Assembly (NCBI GenBank): GCA_022570795.1
Contig: JAKUDP010000003.1
Coordinates: forward strand, 558,001 to 622,000
Origin: Sphaerulina vaccinii
Lineage: Eukaryota; Ascomycota; Dothideomycetes; Mycosphaerellales; Mycosphaerellaceae
DNA: 64,000 nucleotides
Reading direction: 5' to 3'
The notes beneath the pieces are model-generated. The model was not told where the DNA came from and ran no database searches. It was given only the letters and a program-made list of their open reading frames with translations. Numbering within the stretch: position 1 is the stretch's first letter; each line of letters begins with the position of its first letter. Position numbers and translations under genes: made by a program. Of the stretch, positions 32,446-44,923 are shown piece after piece.

Positions 32446-35400
32446 ATGGCGCGCTCGAGTCGCATACGAACAGCGACTCTCACACTCGCTAATGTCCTTC
32501 TCCCTATTGCTGTTCTGATCTTCGCAAGTGGCTTCTTTCCTTACAAGCCAGTTCTACCTGGTCTTGCGCATTTCGAAAAGGCAGAAGGGCAGGAGACAGC
32601 AAGTGATATCGGCGACAATGGACGACCTACAGCAGCCTTCAAGAAGGTCATCTTCATGGTCGTGGACGCGCTGAGGAGTGACTTTGTCTATGGCCACGAC
32701 AGCGGCATGCTCTTTACACAGAGGTGTTGCAGACCTACACAATCGAAGGCCGAGACCAAACTGACCCGATCACAGCCTCATTCGCTCCGGCGCAGCCATT
32801 CCCTTCACAGCGCATGCCACGCCGCCCACAGTTACAATGCCTCGCGTCAAGGCTTTGACTACTGGCTCAGTGCCGTCCTTCCTCGATCTCATCCTCAACT
32901 TCGCCGAGTCAGACACGACCTCTTCACTCGCCTCACAGGATACCTGGCTTGCCCAGATCAAAGCTGCAGGCGGAAACATCGTCTTCTATGGCGATGACAC
33001 ATGGCTCAAGCTGTTCCCAGACAGTCCAGATCCAGCAGAACCGCCTTTCTTCCTGCGTAGTGATGGCACAAGCAGCTTCTTCGTATCGGTCAGTAGAACT
33101 GGCCCGGTAACCCTTTCATCATATAGTGTTTGTAGGCTGAGTATTCATTCTTTCGTACACAGGATTTCACAGAAGTTGACAATAATGTGACAAGGCATGT
33201 TCCTGAAGCGCTGGCACAGGACGATTGGAACGCCATGATCATGCATTACCTGGGACTGGATCACATTGGACATAAGACTGGTCCGCTGGGGCCTAACATG
33301 CTGCCCAAGCAGAAAGAGATGGATGGGATTGTGAAGCTGATCTTTGATGCGATGGAGAAGGAGGAACATCATGCTGACACACTGCTTGTCCTGGCTGGTG
33401 ATCACGGAATGAACGCGGGTGGCAATCATGGTGGCAGCGGGCCAGGAGAGACGGAGCCTGCTTTGCTGTTCGCGAGCCCGAAATTCAAGGATGTCACAAA
33501 GAGGAGGCAGTATCAGTGTCCTACAACGCCAAAGGATGGCACGGAGTTCCACTACTACACGAAGGTGGAGCAGAGTGACTTCGTTCCTACCTTGGCTGGA
33601 TTGATGGGACTGCCAATCTCGAGGAACAGCCTGGGAGTAAGCATACCGGAAATGGCCACGCTCGGTAGCGAAGAGGACAAGGTCTTGCATCTGAAGAGGA
33701 ACGCGGAGCAGATGCTAGAGATCGTCAAGGCCACATATGGCGAGAAGAGCTGGGAAGAGACCATGAGTATTGTGGAGACACTGATTACGACAAGCAAGAG
33801 TCTGGAGGATATGCAGAGATGGAACAAGATGTGTGAGGAGGCAGAAGGACAAAAGAAGCTGGCATGCCTGTGGGCAACTGCGAAAGTTCATCTCACGATC
33901 AAGCCTGGAAAGACTCCTGTCCATCTCTTGCAGGAGTCGCAATCGCGGCTCATGACCTTCCTCCTTGCGGCCCAGGACGAACTCAGCGGAACAGCATCTT
34001 CGTACAACATCCCACGCATGGTGATTGGTATGGCATTGGCAGCCTTCATCATCCTCTTGAGTGTTACATCATTGCCCCAGATCTGGCCAGCAGCCGCGGC
34101 AGGAGTCTTCTTCATGACCATTACCCTCCTATATGGCATCATGATGTTCGCCTCCTCCTACGTGGAAGAAGAGCAACATTTCTGGTACTGGCTCACACCC
34201 GCCTGGATCTTGACTCTCAGCATACAATCACTTCCCAACTTTGCGACTTTCGCCAGCAGAGCGCGCCTCACAGCAGCTGTCTTCACACTCTTGCTCGTTC
34301 ATCGCCTGAGTGTCAGATGGAACCAGACCGGACAGAAACACTCCGGAGCTGAAGATATCGTGCACACTGCATTCCCAGAGAACCATATCCTGATGTGGTT
34401 CCTCATCCTGGCCACATACTGCTACGAAGGCTATCTACTCGTCACTCGAACCTTTGCCGGCCTCCTCATGACGGAAATCAGCGTCGCAGCAGCTGTCGTC
34501 AGCGTACTCTTCGGCATCGTCTTTAAGCTCAACTTCACTCAAGCCGACGCGCCGGAGTTGGTTCAAGGACTGGGAACCAAAGTTCGAGAGTGGACAGAGA
34601 ACACTGATCTGGTCACGCAGGCCCGTTTCTCGTTCAGCATGTTGGCAGTGACAACTCTTGTCGTTGTGACTTTGGCAGTACTGTCACATCGACAGAGTAT
34701 TAGATCTGGAGTCAAAGAAGCTGGTCTTCTACCAAGCCTCGCGGAGCGACTGCATACACTGCTGAGCTTGTTTCTGATGATGCAGACGAGAGCACCGAAT
34801 GTCATCCTCTTTCTGGGATGGGAGTTGCAGAGAGAAGCACTCGCTTACATTCTGTCTTCCTCGTCGACAACGACCAAGTCAAGGCACACCACGGCAATCG
34901 CTACCACAGTCCTACTGTTCAGCCACGTCACATTCTTCTGCTCAGGTGGCAGTAACTCAATCTCCTCCATCGACCTCAGCAACGCATACAATGGGGTTAC
35001 AGACTACAACATCTTGGCAGTCGGCATCTTGCTCTTCGCTTCCAATTGGACAGGCGCGATTTGGTGGTGCAGTGCTGCGAACCTTCTACTTTCCTCACAC
35101 GACGACAACGCGAAGCGCTCCATCTTCGCTGCTACAAGACCTCTTGCTACAAAGAGTGCAAAGGGCGAAAAGAGCTGGATCGATGCTGAGAGGAAACAAC
35201 TTCACGAAGCGACTTTGAAGAGTATGATGGGCCTTGAGAAGACGACGTCCACATCTACACAGGAACCAAGCGCAGGAACATGGTCAGAGTACATCTCTCA
35301 TATGACTCTGTTCATATCAACGGCTCTGCTGGCCGTCATGGCGAGCTGCACTGCGCTGAGAACACACCTCTTCATCTGGACTGTGTTTAGTCCGAAGTAC

Positions 35401-35490
35401 TTATACGCTATGGCCTGGAGTGTTGGCTGGCATTTGATTGTGGATGTTGGGCTGGGAAGTCTGCTGAATGGGTTGAGTGGTGTGGCGTAG
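32446..35490 (+). CDS. LAS21: GPI ethanolamine phosphate transferase 2 (Las21/Gpi7)
   Basis: ER multi-pass enzyme that adds ethanolamine phosphate to the second mannose of the GPI anchor. Predicted 972 aa. Exons 32446-32723, 32776-33088, 33163-35490; introns 52 and 74 nt, in phase. The ATG at 32446 (MARSSRIRTATL) precedes an N-terminal signal-anchor (LTLANVLLPIAVLIFASGFF). The lumenal alkaline-phosphatase-type domain has VIFMVVDALRSDFVYG, the conserved TQSLIRSGAAIPFTAHATPP (restored only by the first splice), MHYLGLDHIGHKTGP and AGDHGMNAGGNHGG as metal-binding motifs. The C-terminal half has many membrane segments from about residue 470 on. Somewhat longer than yeast Las21. Confidence 0.95.
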
Positions 35491-35744
35491 AAAAGTATGT
35501 ATTTGTACATGTAAGGCTGAAACTTTGCTGCATCTCTGAAAACCGATAATACTGTCTCCGTAACCTGTTGGAAGCCTCGTTAGTTTGGAAGGCACCCTTG
35601 CGAGGGAGATACTGTTGATCTTCAAGGTAATGTAGTCGAATTTATGCTATGTCATTCATTGTCATGCTAGTGTGGCTCTAACTCAGCCGTAGCTAGCTGA
35701 GTGTGGGTATCGTAAAAAGTACAAGAGGCTGGCTCAGGCAATCT

Positions 35745-36463
35745 CTATTGCTCAGTTGGCAGGTCGCCTGCAACCTTGTTCACAGTCTTCTTCTCGCCAT
35801 CGAGACGATGATTGAAGTCGTCAACGGAGATCGTCTCCTTCTTCGTTACGCCATGGTTCTGTGATTGTTCTTGGATGACTTCCTTAACTGGGATGGTCTT
35901 GTGCGTTACCGATGGCTTTACGATTTCTGGAAGGCGTCAGTAAGGACGTCAATCAAAGGATATGTTTGAATAAAGCTTACCCTTCTCAATCACAGGTTGG
36001 ATCGTCTCGTGTAGGTGATGGTGGACCTGCTCGCCTACAACCTCTCCTTCGTTGGTTGTCTTTTCTAGAGTGGCACCCTCTTCTATCTTGTCTGCAAACT
36101 GTTCACGCTCGGCAGCAGCCTGTGCCTTGACATCGGGTCCCTTGGTGTCCTTGTTGATGTTGCGGTATTCTGTTGGTGCTTGCTCGTGGTCGTGCTTTGT
36201 CTCCTGCACCTCGCGATCTGCAAGTGGTTGGACAGTGGTGTGGTAGTGATCTACATGCTTCTCCTTGTCGACGACCTTCTGTTCCTTGGTCTCGTGCGTC
36301 TTGGTGATGGTGTCATGTTCGACTGCTGGAGCAACTTCCTGCTCGACGGTGGTGTCTTTCTCGCCAGCCTTGTTACTAGATATTGTTAATTGCATTCACA
36401 TGTCACTGGGATGTCCTTTCAAGCTTACAGGAGCTTTCCGATCGCGTTTGATGCTGCGTCCAT
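35745..36463 (-). CDS. Hydrophilic charged, His-rich protein of unknown function (allergen-like family)
   Basis: 203-aa soluble, highly charged protein without signal peptide or membrane segment. Exons 36429-36463, 35981-36375, 35745-35926, in phase. Start MDAASNAIGKLLNKAGEKD. The body is repetitive in acidic/His/Thr residues: EHDTITKTHETKEQKVVDKE, HVDHYHTTVQPLADREVQE, KHDHEQAPTEYRNI, VHHHLHETIQPVIEKEIVKP and HKTIPVKEVIQEQ. This resembles a family of fungal proteins often annotated as putative allergens or stress-inducible proteins with repeated HHH.HE.IQPV motifs; function unknown. Helical and possibly disordered. The naming is from general resemblance only. Confidence 0.85.
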
Positions 36464-36607
36464 GATGAGTGATAGTCTAGAGGATCTGGTAGATGAGAGT
36501 TGATATGCTTGACCAAGAGTAGATGTTTAGGTTATACTGAGCGACACGAACGGTCTGCGAGCACATCTATATGCACCAACTTACAGCAATGACGACTGAA
36601 CTTCGCG

Positions 36608-37129
36608 TCATAACGTCGTGATTTGGAGCATCCGATCCGATCCGATAGTGGGTGTCCACGAGTACCGCTGATGTGGTATCAAGATGTGGCGTAGAATAAA
36701 CCGGTCGTGTGGCGTAGGATTCCTTAGTCCATTGGCATCTTGTGGCACAAAGAGCATCAGGATCAATCTAGCGTCATTCCATCGTAAAGTTGAGGTCGGC
36801 ATCATTGCATCCACAAAGATCGAGACTTGTGTTACCCTGAAGTGTTCGCTTAAAACAAGTTTTATGTGCCAAGATTCCCAAAGCGGAGGATGGTCCGCTG
36901 TATCTTGGATACCTGACGAACTGCATACGATCGTGATCGGTTTTAGCTCTTGTGCGATGTACTGAATCGCTGCTCCTGCTGCCGTGGGTACTGGGCACAA
37001 AGTCCCATCAATCTCGTGGCAACGCATTGCGGAGTATTCGTGTTTTGAGCTCCCACATCTTACTCTGGAACCAGACTTCAGGCCATCTCCCATGCCGCCG
37101 AATGCTATCTCTTTGCGGCTCATACTCAT
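36608..37129 (-). CDS. Hypothetical protein, 173 aa
   Basis: Single frame from the ATG at 37127-37129 (MSMSRKEIAFGGMGDG). Composition is fairly protein-like: RCHEIDGTLCPVPTAAGAA, IQYIAQELKPITIVCSSSG, HPPLWESWHIKLVLSEHF, RLILMLFVPQDANGLRNP. No family recognised. It resembles part of a HET-type or uncharacterised fungal domain only superficially. It lacks supporting splice structure and could be a remnant. Confidence 0.35.
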   Translation of the reverse strand: MSMSRKEIAFGGMGDGLKSGSRVRCGSSKHEYSAMRCHEIDGTLCPVPTAAGAAIQYIAQELKPITIVCSSSGIQDTADHPPLWESWHIKLVLSEHFRVTQVSIFVDAMMPTSTLRWNDARLILMLFVPQDANGLRNPTPHDRFILRHILIPHQRYSWTPTIGSDRMLQITTL

Positions 37130-38010
37130 GGCTGGGCACGATCGAAAGCCTTCATCGTGAATGTAGGTAGGAAACCTCAACAATATTCGATGTCAGAAGA
37201 ATCACCATCGCTCTTACTGGATCTCGTGTACTCTGTCACCCACCTCTGTGGGCCAAGGACGATGGATCGCCTCACTGTACGTTCGGCCGAGACTCTAGAG
37301 AAATGCTTCAAGCTCGACATTGGCGTATGGAAGGGTTGGGATGTGCGATATGACCTGGCCTTCGTATACTAGGTCTACTGTCCTTGATATGTCGTTGTGT
37401 CTATGCTCTTCTCTGCTCTTTCTGCCGCAACAAGCCTTGCCATTGCGTATCTCATGTAAGCCCGTCGCTGAATCGTTTGTCATCGAGTTCGAGATGTTGT
37501 TGTTCCGGCTGTTGCAACAAAATGAAGAGCATCGATGACCCCTGTCATTCACTTCCCAGTGTCTTGGCGCTCGCGAGAGCGAGATTGCGAGATTGCTTTC
37601 CTCCTCCACGCATCCCACTGTCTTCTCTTCGCTCCATAAACATACTGACATCTGGACAACTGCTATGGCGAGGGCAGCTTGCAGATACCGCACACACCAT
37701 GATGGCCATGCATGATGTTACAGCAATTGCGGGGCTGACTTGATACTCACCTTCCTGGAGAGGCATTGCGGAGCTGTAGCTTTGGCGAATATGCTACGCT
37801 ATCAGGTCAATCAGCCTGCAGAGACGCTTCGGATGCTCATACAAGACAATTGAAGATACTACCCAAGACTGGCCAAGGCTGCTTGCGTCAAGAAAGTGCA
37901 GTCACGACTGCCGTCAGCCGGCCGTTGCTACTTTGGCTACACAAGACACGACTTGCCTCGTCTACACATTAATGTAAGAGGCATCATTGCCACATACACA
38001 TATCTCTAGC
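37130..38010. other. Intergenic, no gene seen
   Basis: Between the minus-strand hypothetical and the carboxypeptidase start. Several short frames on both strands without protein-like pattern; presumably promoter of the carboxypeptidase. Confidence 0.4.
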
Positions 38011-39939
38011 ATGGCAGTACTACTTTGGACTGTGCTATGGCTGGTCCAGTTGTGTCTGGCTCAGTTTCCAGCTGAACCTGAGGGCATAACACTAATCAGA
38101 TCACGATTCAACAACAATGTCACAATCAGTTACAAGGAGAACGACATTTGCGAGACCACACCTGGAGTGAGATCCTTCAGCGGCTATGTACACTTACCAG
38201 CCAGCGCACTACAAGACCTCGGCCAAGAGACCGACTATCCCATCAACACATTTTTCTGGTTCTTCGAATCGAGGAAAGATCCCAGCAATGCGCCACTGTC
38301 AATATGGCTGAATGGCGGGCCGGGCTCGAGTTCGATGCTTGGACTTCTCGTCGAGAACGGGCCTTGCTTTGTGAACGGAGATTCGAACAGCACTACGTTG
38401 AACGAATGGTCGTGGAACAACGAAGTCAACATGCTCTACCTGGACCAACCAGCGCAGGTCGGCTTTTCCTACGACACTTTGACCAACATTACTGAGAATC
38501 TGGTGTCTGGTGAAACAACGCTACTCAACGGGTCTAGCGTCCCACCACAGAACGCTACATTTCTTGTTGGCACCTATGGCTCTCAGGACTCAAATCGCAC
38601 ATCACTAGGCTCTGTCAATGCGGCGCAAGCGCTTTGGCACTTTGCTCAAGAATGGTTCCAGGAGCTTCCGGAGCACCGACCTAACGACAGCCGCATCTCG
38701 CTTGCCACCGAAAGCTATGGAGGACGATACGGTCCTGCGTTCTTCGCGTTCTTCCAGGAAATGAATGAGCGCATTGAGAGTGGTGACTTCAACGTGGAGG
38801 GAGAGCAGCACATTCTCCACCTTGACACTTTGATGCTTATCAACAGCTGTATCGACAGACTCGTGCAATGGCCATCTTATCCACACATTGCTTACAACAA
38901 CACCTACAACATCGAGACTGTCAACAAGACGACATACGAAGGGATGTTGGACGCGCTGTACAAGGAAGGCGGTTGTAACGATCAGATCTACTATTGCCGG
39001 AACATGTCTCTTATATACGATCCGGAGAATACTGGACACAACGCCAGCGTCAACAAGATCTGTCAATCTGCAGAAACGTATTGCACCAACAATGTCCGGA
39101 CTCCTTACAACCGATACTCTGGGCGCAACTACTACGACTATGCCACATTGGATCCAGATCCATTCACGCCCAAATTCTATCAAGGATTTCTCAACCAGCC
39201 ATATGTACAGCAAGCACTAGGAGTGCCTCTGAACTTCTCTCAGTCCTCCTCAGCGTCCAGCGCGGCTTTCAGATCGATAGGAGACTACAATAAACCTGGC
39301 TGGCTGGAAGATCTTGCATATCTGCTAGAAAGTGGCATAAAAGTTACAATGGCGTATGGAGACCGAGACTACGCGTGCAATTGGCTCGGGGGAGAAGCTG
39401 TCAGCCTTGCGATTAACTACACCAATACCAGTGACTTCCACGCTGCAGGGTATACCGCCATTCAGACCAACGACACCTATTCCGGAGGCCAGGTTCGTCA
39501 ATATGGCAATCTCAGCTTCAGTCGTGTATATCAAGCTGGACATGAGATTCCGAGATACCAACCAGAGACGAGCTACAAGATCTTCATGCGCGCATTGAAC
39601 AACTTGGACATTGCTACAGGTACTGTTCCCATAACCTCAGCTGATGGTTCTCTGTATAGCTCTGTTGGCACACCCGATACCTGGGCCATCAAGAACGAAC
39701 CTCCTGCACAACCTCTACAATATTGCTATATCCTCGATCCGGACACATGTTCAGAAGCACAGATCGACTCGGTTCTGAACGGAAGCGCGTGCATCAAGAA
39801 CTATTTGATCGTGGATAGGAACACAACTCGACTGTTCAATATCACCTGCGGACGCGGTGAAGCAGGCAATGGTCCAGAGGTTTACACTGGCATGGCTACC
39901 TTGGCAACGCACAACACAGTTCCGTCTGTCCTTGGCTAA
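38011..39939 (+). CDS. Secreted serine carboxypeptidase (peptidase family S10)
   Basis: 642-aa secreted or vacuolar exopeptidase, intronless. The ATG at 38011 begins a signal peptide (MAVLLWTVLWLVQLCLA, cleavage near Gln-Phe-Pro); an ATG 24 bases earlier would spoil it. Catalytic landmarks: the oxyanion-hole region WLNGGPGSSSMLGLLVENGP, nucleophile Ser about 235 in LATESYGGRYGP, the Asp region at about 451 in MAYGDRDYACNWLGG, and His about 511 in VYQAGHEIPRYQPE. Many N-glycosylation sequons (NNVT, NITE, NGSS, NATF). Longer than typical carboxypeptidase Y, with an extra Cys-containing C-terminal part (YCYILDPDTCSEAQ). It removes C-terminal residues at acid pH in known relatives. Confidence 0.95.
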   Translation: MAVLLWTVLWLVQLCLAQFPAEPEGITLIRSRFNNNVTISYKENDICETTPGVRSFSGYVHLPASALQDLGQETDYPINTFFWFFESRKDPSNAPLSIWLNGGPGSSSMLGLLVENGPCFVNGDSNSTTLNEWSWNNEVNMLYLDQPAQVGFSYDTLTNITENLVSGETTLLNGSSVPPQNATFLVGTYGSQDSNRTSLGSVNAAQALWHFAQEWFQELPEHRPNDSRISLATESYGGRYGPAFFAFFQEMNERIESGDFNVEGEQHILHLDTLMLINSCIDRLVQWPSYPHIAYNNTYNIETVNKTTYEGMLDALYKEGGCNDQIYYCRNMSLIYDPENTGHNASVNKICQSAETYCTNNVRTPYNRYSGRNYYDYATLDPDPFTPKFYQGFLNQPYVQQALGVPLNFSQSSSASSAAFRSIGDYNKPGWLEDLAYLLESGIKVTMAYGDRDYACNWLGGEAVSLAINYTNTSDFHAAGYTAIQTNDTYSGGQVRQYGNLSFSRVYQAGHEIPRYQPETSYKIFMRALNNLDIATGTVPITSADGSLYSSVGTPDTWAIKNEPPAQPLQYCYILDPDTCSEAQIDSVLNGSACIKNYLIVDRNTTRLFNITCGRGEAGNGPEVYTGMATLATHNTVPSVLG

Positions 39940-40700
39940 TGTTACTGGTGATAGGTCTCATCGCGGTTTCGCCGTGGTGATCATTGTGAGCTCGCAATGG
40001 CTGCGTGACGCGATTACTAGACCTACTAGAAGATAGGACATATATACGAGAAGATGGTTTCGATTATTTCCTTTGCAAGATCCATTGAACAAGCAAAGGG
40101 ACCACCAGTAACTCTGCATTACGTGCAAGCCAAATGGTATGGTGTTACAGCGAAGTAATCTCGAGTTACTCGTGAAGTCTACATTCACCGCTTTGTGCGT
40201 CCTAGGAAGCACCCACATTCCATTCCAAGCTTCTCGCATGTGGCGTCACCACAACAAAGGACACCCAGCGACCACCTCAAGTGGTATATGCGCCAACCGG
40301 ACTATCGGCGACAACCCGCAGCACTATCAATGGCACGCAGCTCGATTTCGGGCCCACTTCCCCAAGGTGAATCCCTGTCCGCCTTTGAGTGACGCTGTAT
40401 CTCTCATACCGTGCAGCGTACATATCACTTCACTTCACCACAATACCAGCACATCGGGTGCTCGGCATGGCGTGCTTTTGCGTGATACAAGTGAACCTAC
40501 TTTCAGCTGCCATGTGCTTCGGACATGCAGTGCAACGGAACACTTCCATTGCTCTTGGCTAAGTACTTTGTGTTGTCTGCTCTTACGTTCTTAGAAGCTT
40601 GTTGATCTTTAGACTCTCCACAACACGAATCTCTATAGGACTTCTTGCGACTTCACGTCTACAAGCGTTAGTCTTTGTGCTATCGTGTCGATTCAGAAAC
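39940..40700. other. Intergenic, no gene seen
   Basis: Between the carboxypeptidase and the sugar transporter, same strand. Open frames are short and show no protein-like pattern. Presumably the transporter promoter. Confidence 0.45.
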
Positions 40701-42327
40701 ATGGCGAAGCTTAAGGGCACCCGACTGGGCGCCTTTCGGGCGTACTATTTTGGCTTCTTCGTATGCACAGCTGGATTCTTGTTTGGCTATGATACTGGGA
40801 TAGTCGGTATGCTAGTAGTGCCTTCGAGGCTTGTTTGAGCCTCAGCTAACACTACGGACACAGGTGGTGTACTCACAATGACTGCTTACAAGCGCGATTT
40901 CGGATACACCGATAACACGACCGTCTCTGCAGTCATGGTGTCCCTACAGAACGTCGGAGCTTTCCTCGCTGCTCTAGCCATCTTTCCCATCTCCGAGCGA
41001 TACGGCAGAAAGACAACTATACAGATTGCCTGCCTCGTCTTCATTACTGGAGTCATTCTCCAAGTCGTTCCATCGCATTCTTTAGTCTGCTTCTATATCG
41101 GACGATTCGTTTCTGGTCTAGGACTAGGATCAGCAACAGCAGTAGTGCCGAGCTACAATGCAGAACAAGCACCGAAAGAGATTCGTGGCAAGCTGGGCTC
41201 TGGAATGCAGCTGCTGTTCGCGGCTGGCGTACTCATTTCTTACTGGATAGACTACGCGACCGTGCATGACATGGAGATCTCTTCAGCACAATGGCAGATA
41301 CCTGTAGGCCTACAGATGGTCCCAGCCGCTTTCTTGGCTATCGGTCTCTTCTGGCAGAAAGAGTCGATCAGATGGCTCGCCAAGAAGGGGCGAAATGACG
41401 AGGCATGGGAAGCTCTGACTTGGATGCGTGCAGACAGTGGTCCAGAAGTGAAAGCCGAGTTCAACGAGATCAAAGCTGGAATCGCTGAGGAGTTCCGTGC
41501 CAGTGAAGGCTTCAGGAAACGCGAGCTACTTGAGCCTGCAAACCGCTATCGACTGGGACTTGCCTTTGGTGTGTTCCTTGGCCAGCAGTGCACAGGAATG
41601 ACAGCACTCGCGTACTTCGGCCCGCAGTTCTTCAAGCTCTTGGTGGGAGCTGGAGAGAAGAATCTTCTTATCACTGGTCTGTTCGGAGCCGAGAAGTTCA
41701 TTATGGTCGCGACCTACATCTTCTGCTTCAGCGAGTGGTGGGGACGCAAGCCTACTTTATGGATCTCGGCTCTGATCATGTCTGGACTCTTTGTGATTGT
41801 GACGATTGTGAACAACACTACTCCGGCGCCCGTAAACAACCAGACGACAAGTGCAGGTATCGCGACAGTGGCTCTCATCTTTCTCACCAACTCGGTTTAC
41901 CAGTTCTCGTGGGGACCGCTGCCATGGCCATACACTTCTGAGGTATGCATATCACATATCGCACATGAAGTAGCAAGCTGACATATCATAGATCTTTCCA
42001 TCTCGTATTCGAGAAATTGGCACGTCTACCGGCGTTGCTACCCAATGGCTGTTCAACTTCCTCTTCTCCCTGGTAACGCCATACATGATCGCGTCCTGGG
42101 GCTCATACACATTCCTGTTCTACGCCTGCCTCGATATCATCATGGCAATATTCGTGTACCTGTTCTTCAAAGAGACCAAAGGAAGAACGCTTGAGGAAAT
42201 GGAGCAGATCTTCCACTCTAAAGCAGCTTTTGACAATGAAGCTGTGCGGAGAAAAGCTTTGGAGAATCCGAGCGAAGACAGGATCACGGATGTTGAGATT
42301 ACAGGCAAGGTGGATCGGTCAGACTAG
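40701..42327 (+). CDS. MFS sugar/quinate porter
   Basis: Plasma-membrane 12-span major facilitator of the sugar porter family, 506 aa. Exons 40701-40806, 40864-41942, 41992-42327; introns 57 and 49 nt. Motifs in order: GFLFGYDTGIVGGVLTM, ERYGRKTTIQIACLVF, FYIGRFVSGLGLGSA, VPSYNAEQAPKEIRGK, a KESIRWLAKKGRNDEA variant of PESPRWL, GQQCTGMTALAYFGP, EWWGRKPTLWISAL, and the terminal FKETKGRTLEEMEQIF. The pattern is closest to fungal quinate and hexose permeases; the substrate cannot be decided. The 5' ATG gives the usual short cytosolic N-terminus. Confidence 0.94.
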
Positions 42328-42714
42328 TCAGGTCATGCTAGTGCTGGAGTGGCCTATAGTTGTCCAAAATCGAAGTACGTCTCTGTTATGCTTGACTGTC
42401 TCATCGCTATGTCATGACAGAATCCGCCATTTCGGTCCACTGGGCTGTGCGGAGCCATACGAGGGCTTTGTGATATGTTGGAGCAGTCACAAAAGCAATG
42501 TTTGCCCGCCAGTGATGAGAAGGCTAAACACATAGTGCTTCGAGCGGCTAGCAAGCGCGTCAAAGAGATCAAGGATAGCAAGCAAGTAAGCAAAGCTACA
42601 GCTAGATCAAGCTCTGTGGCATGACTGAGGTCCACAGCCAGAAGTGAAAGTTCGACCTTGACCTACCTTCTCCTCTGGAAGAAAGATCCTCAGCTGTCAT
42701 TGCCAAGAATGAAT

Positions 42715-43218
42715 CATTGGAGGCCCGCTCGTCCTCGCTGGCCAGGAGATCGCCAAAACAGGCCGAACATACCACCACTGTTCAGAAGAAACGGTCATGG
42801 CGGACATCCTGGCAGGGGACTCAACCAGAGAAGACCTCGCCCGGAAGTATTTCAGGCCGCAACGCGCGTCAGAAGAATATCTGTTCCAGTCTGGTGGGAC
42901 GCTCGGATCTCTGCAAGCCCGGCGATGCGCTCAGATGAGCTATACGTCTTTCCACTAACATCTCAGCGTATCCGACTCGTGCAAGAAGATAACAGAGTTA
43001 TGATATTGCGGATTCCTGATATGTCGATAGCAGACTTGATGGATCGGCTACTCGTCGACTCTCGCAGGCAAGATCTATGGGTTGGCTGTCATGATGCCGT
43101 GAGCTATCGACTACTTCATGTATTGCATCGATGTTCGCGGAGCGTATTGTCGGAGATTTGGCAACCTGGAGGTGGCAGAGAGCGTTGTTTGATTGTGAAG
43201 CGGAGGACTGGCTGGTGA
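42715..43218 (+). pseudogene. Possible broken gene (coding-like in two frames)
   Basis: About 42717-42958 reads as protein in one frame (GPLVLAGQEIAKTGRTYHH, VMADILAGDSTREDLARKYF) to a TAA at 42956-42958. From about 42925 to 43218 a different frame is protein-like (SDELYVFPLTSQRIRLVQED, MILRIPDMSIADLMDRLL, LWVGCHDAVSYRLLHVLHR). A perfect branch point/acceptor (CTAACATCTCAG) ends at 42967, but no donor upstream gives matching phase with a reasonable length. Either a mis-modelled intron or a frameshifted pseudogene; family not recognised. Confidence 0.3.
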
Positions 43219-44923
43219 TGAGATGGCAGCTGGGTAGTACTTATTGGGAAGTGGAAGTGATTCGTGCTTCGTGGGCATGAGTAGTCTGTGTCGACGGTAC
43301 GGTTCTCTTCTACACAGCTGATCTTGTGATAATGGAAGTGGCAGTCACGAAGTCCTAGCGTGAAATGTGGAAGTCAAAGATTGCCTGTGCAAGAATTGCA
43401 GCTTCAAACACATCGTCAACACCACGACTATCGCTTACCTCTCCCTCCACAACTCATTGCCATCACGTTCCAAGAGGCACCAAGATGGAGTCGCTGCGGG
43501 AGCGAGGCCCTCGAGCGAGTTCCAGCTAGTGGAACCGAACCTGGCCATGCCTTTCGCCGCCCTCACCATTGCCACCTCCACGTCAAGATCCGAGAGCCTC
43601 TATTGTGCTGCCTCCGCTAACCATTGTCCAGACTTCAGCTGGCACAAGCGACAAGATCGGAGACTGTGCTGCGCTTTCATTTCGCCGTGAATCGTTTCAG
43701 CGGGGTATCCCAATTTCACCGCACAGAGTCCAGCTAGGGAAGAGGTTCATTCCTCGGGCGTGCGCGCTCATATACACAGCGCAGTTCTTCGCAACACCCA
43801 GCGACTGTGTATGTTACTGCCATGTCCCAGGCCACAAGGTCGAACAGCAACGCAGCGACTGCTTTCGTTGAGAGCCACGATTACCTCCTACACTCTCGTT
43901 GTATGCCACTCATATTTCTTTTCCCATCGCACATCGCTTGGGCCCTTTCAGATCATCGTCGTTTCGAGTGATGCGAGTGCTTCGCCGGCGCGATTCTTCG
44001 CGGGATTGATCTTGCGCACTCTCGACGCCTTCGGATGTTCACGCCATGGACTCCAAGACGCACGCTTCGAACGTGAAAGGGCATGAGGACTGGTATCGAT
44101 AACAGAGGCAGTGTGGTAAAGCCGCTATACTCCTTTCGCTCCTCCGCCGAGCTCCATTTCTTGGCATAAGACATGAGCATAGCCAGGCCAGTGAGCGTAT
44201 ACGATGAACAAGTACTGCCTCTTTGCAGTACAGGCTTGACAAACGAGATGGGGCGATAGCTCTCGCTACGCTGATCATCATGATGTAAGTTGCCAGCGAA
44301 GAAGAGGCTTGCTGTATGATCTTTTGCTGACCTCAAAACTGGGTAGAGAACACTCTCACCTGAGAGCTTCAGCAGTGGGCAAGACATGAGCCTCTGGCCT
44401 AGTCCCCAGCATGCCATCCTGGCCAAGTATATATCGCTTGGACAGAACAGGCCATGCTACTACATTGCCGTGGAGTATGGCTTGTGGCATGTCACTGTTC
44501 CCATCTCCTTCTGCTCTACACAAAGCCTCCCCAGCAGCTTGGCGATGGACGACCTCACGACCTCCTTCAACATGAGCTCGCCATTACCAGGCCATCTATA
44601 TCTTCGGTAATCTGGCTGAACAGACATCCAGTGCTTCTAGATTACAGAGGGTAGCCTAGCAGGCTACCTCTCCACACAAGACATACCACCACCACCACAC
44701 TGCACGAACGCCAGCCTGAACGCACGGACGCCATAACAACTTTCCGCGCCTTACCGAAAACGATGCCTCCCGCCCGCAAAACGCGACTTACATCCCATCC
44801 ACACAACATCCACAACAACCCATTTTCTGACATTCCATCCACAACACAACTACCAGCAGCACTTTTCGACACGCGTAGCAGCTTCAGCAACCATCATATA
44901 ACTCAGCAGAGACTATCGACGAA
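43219..44923. other. Intergenic, no confident gene
   Basis: 1.7 kb without a convincing gene. A minus frame at 43953-44426 has some protein-like stretches (LTGLAMLMSYAKKWSSAEER) but also chance-like Arg/Ser runs and no supporting features. The last 200 bases are AC-rich, consistent with the H2A.Z 5' leader; a 72-codon upstream frame starts at 44763. Confidence 0.4.

Noticed and set aside
38605..39213. 202-codon minus-strand frame in the carboxypeptidase
   Set aside because: Shadow of a clearly conserved S10 peptidase exon.
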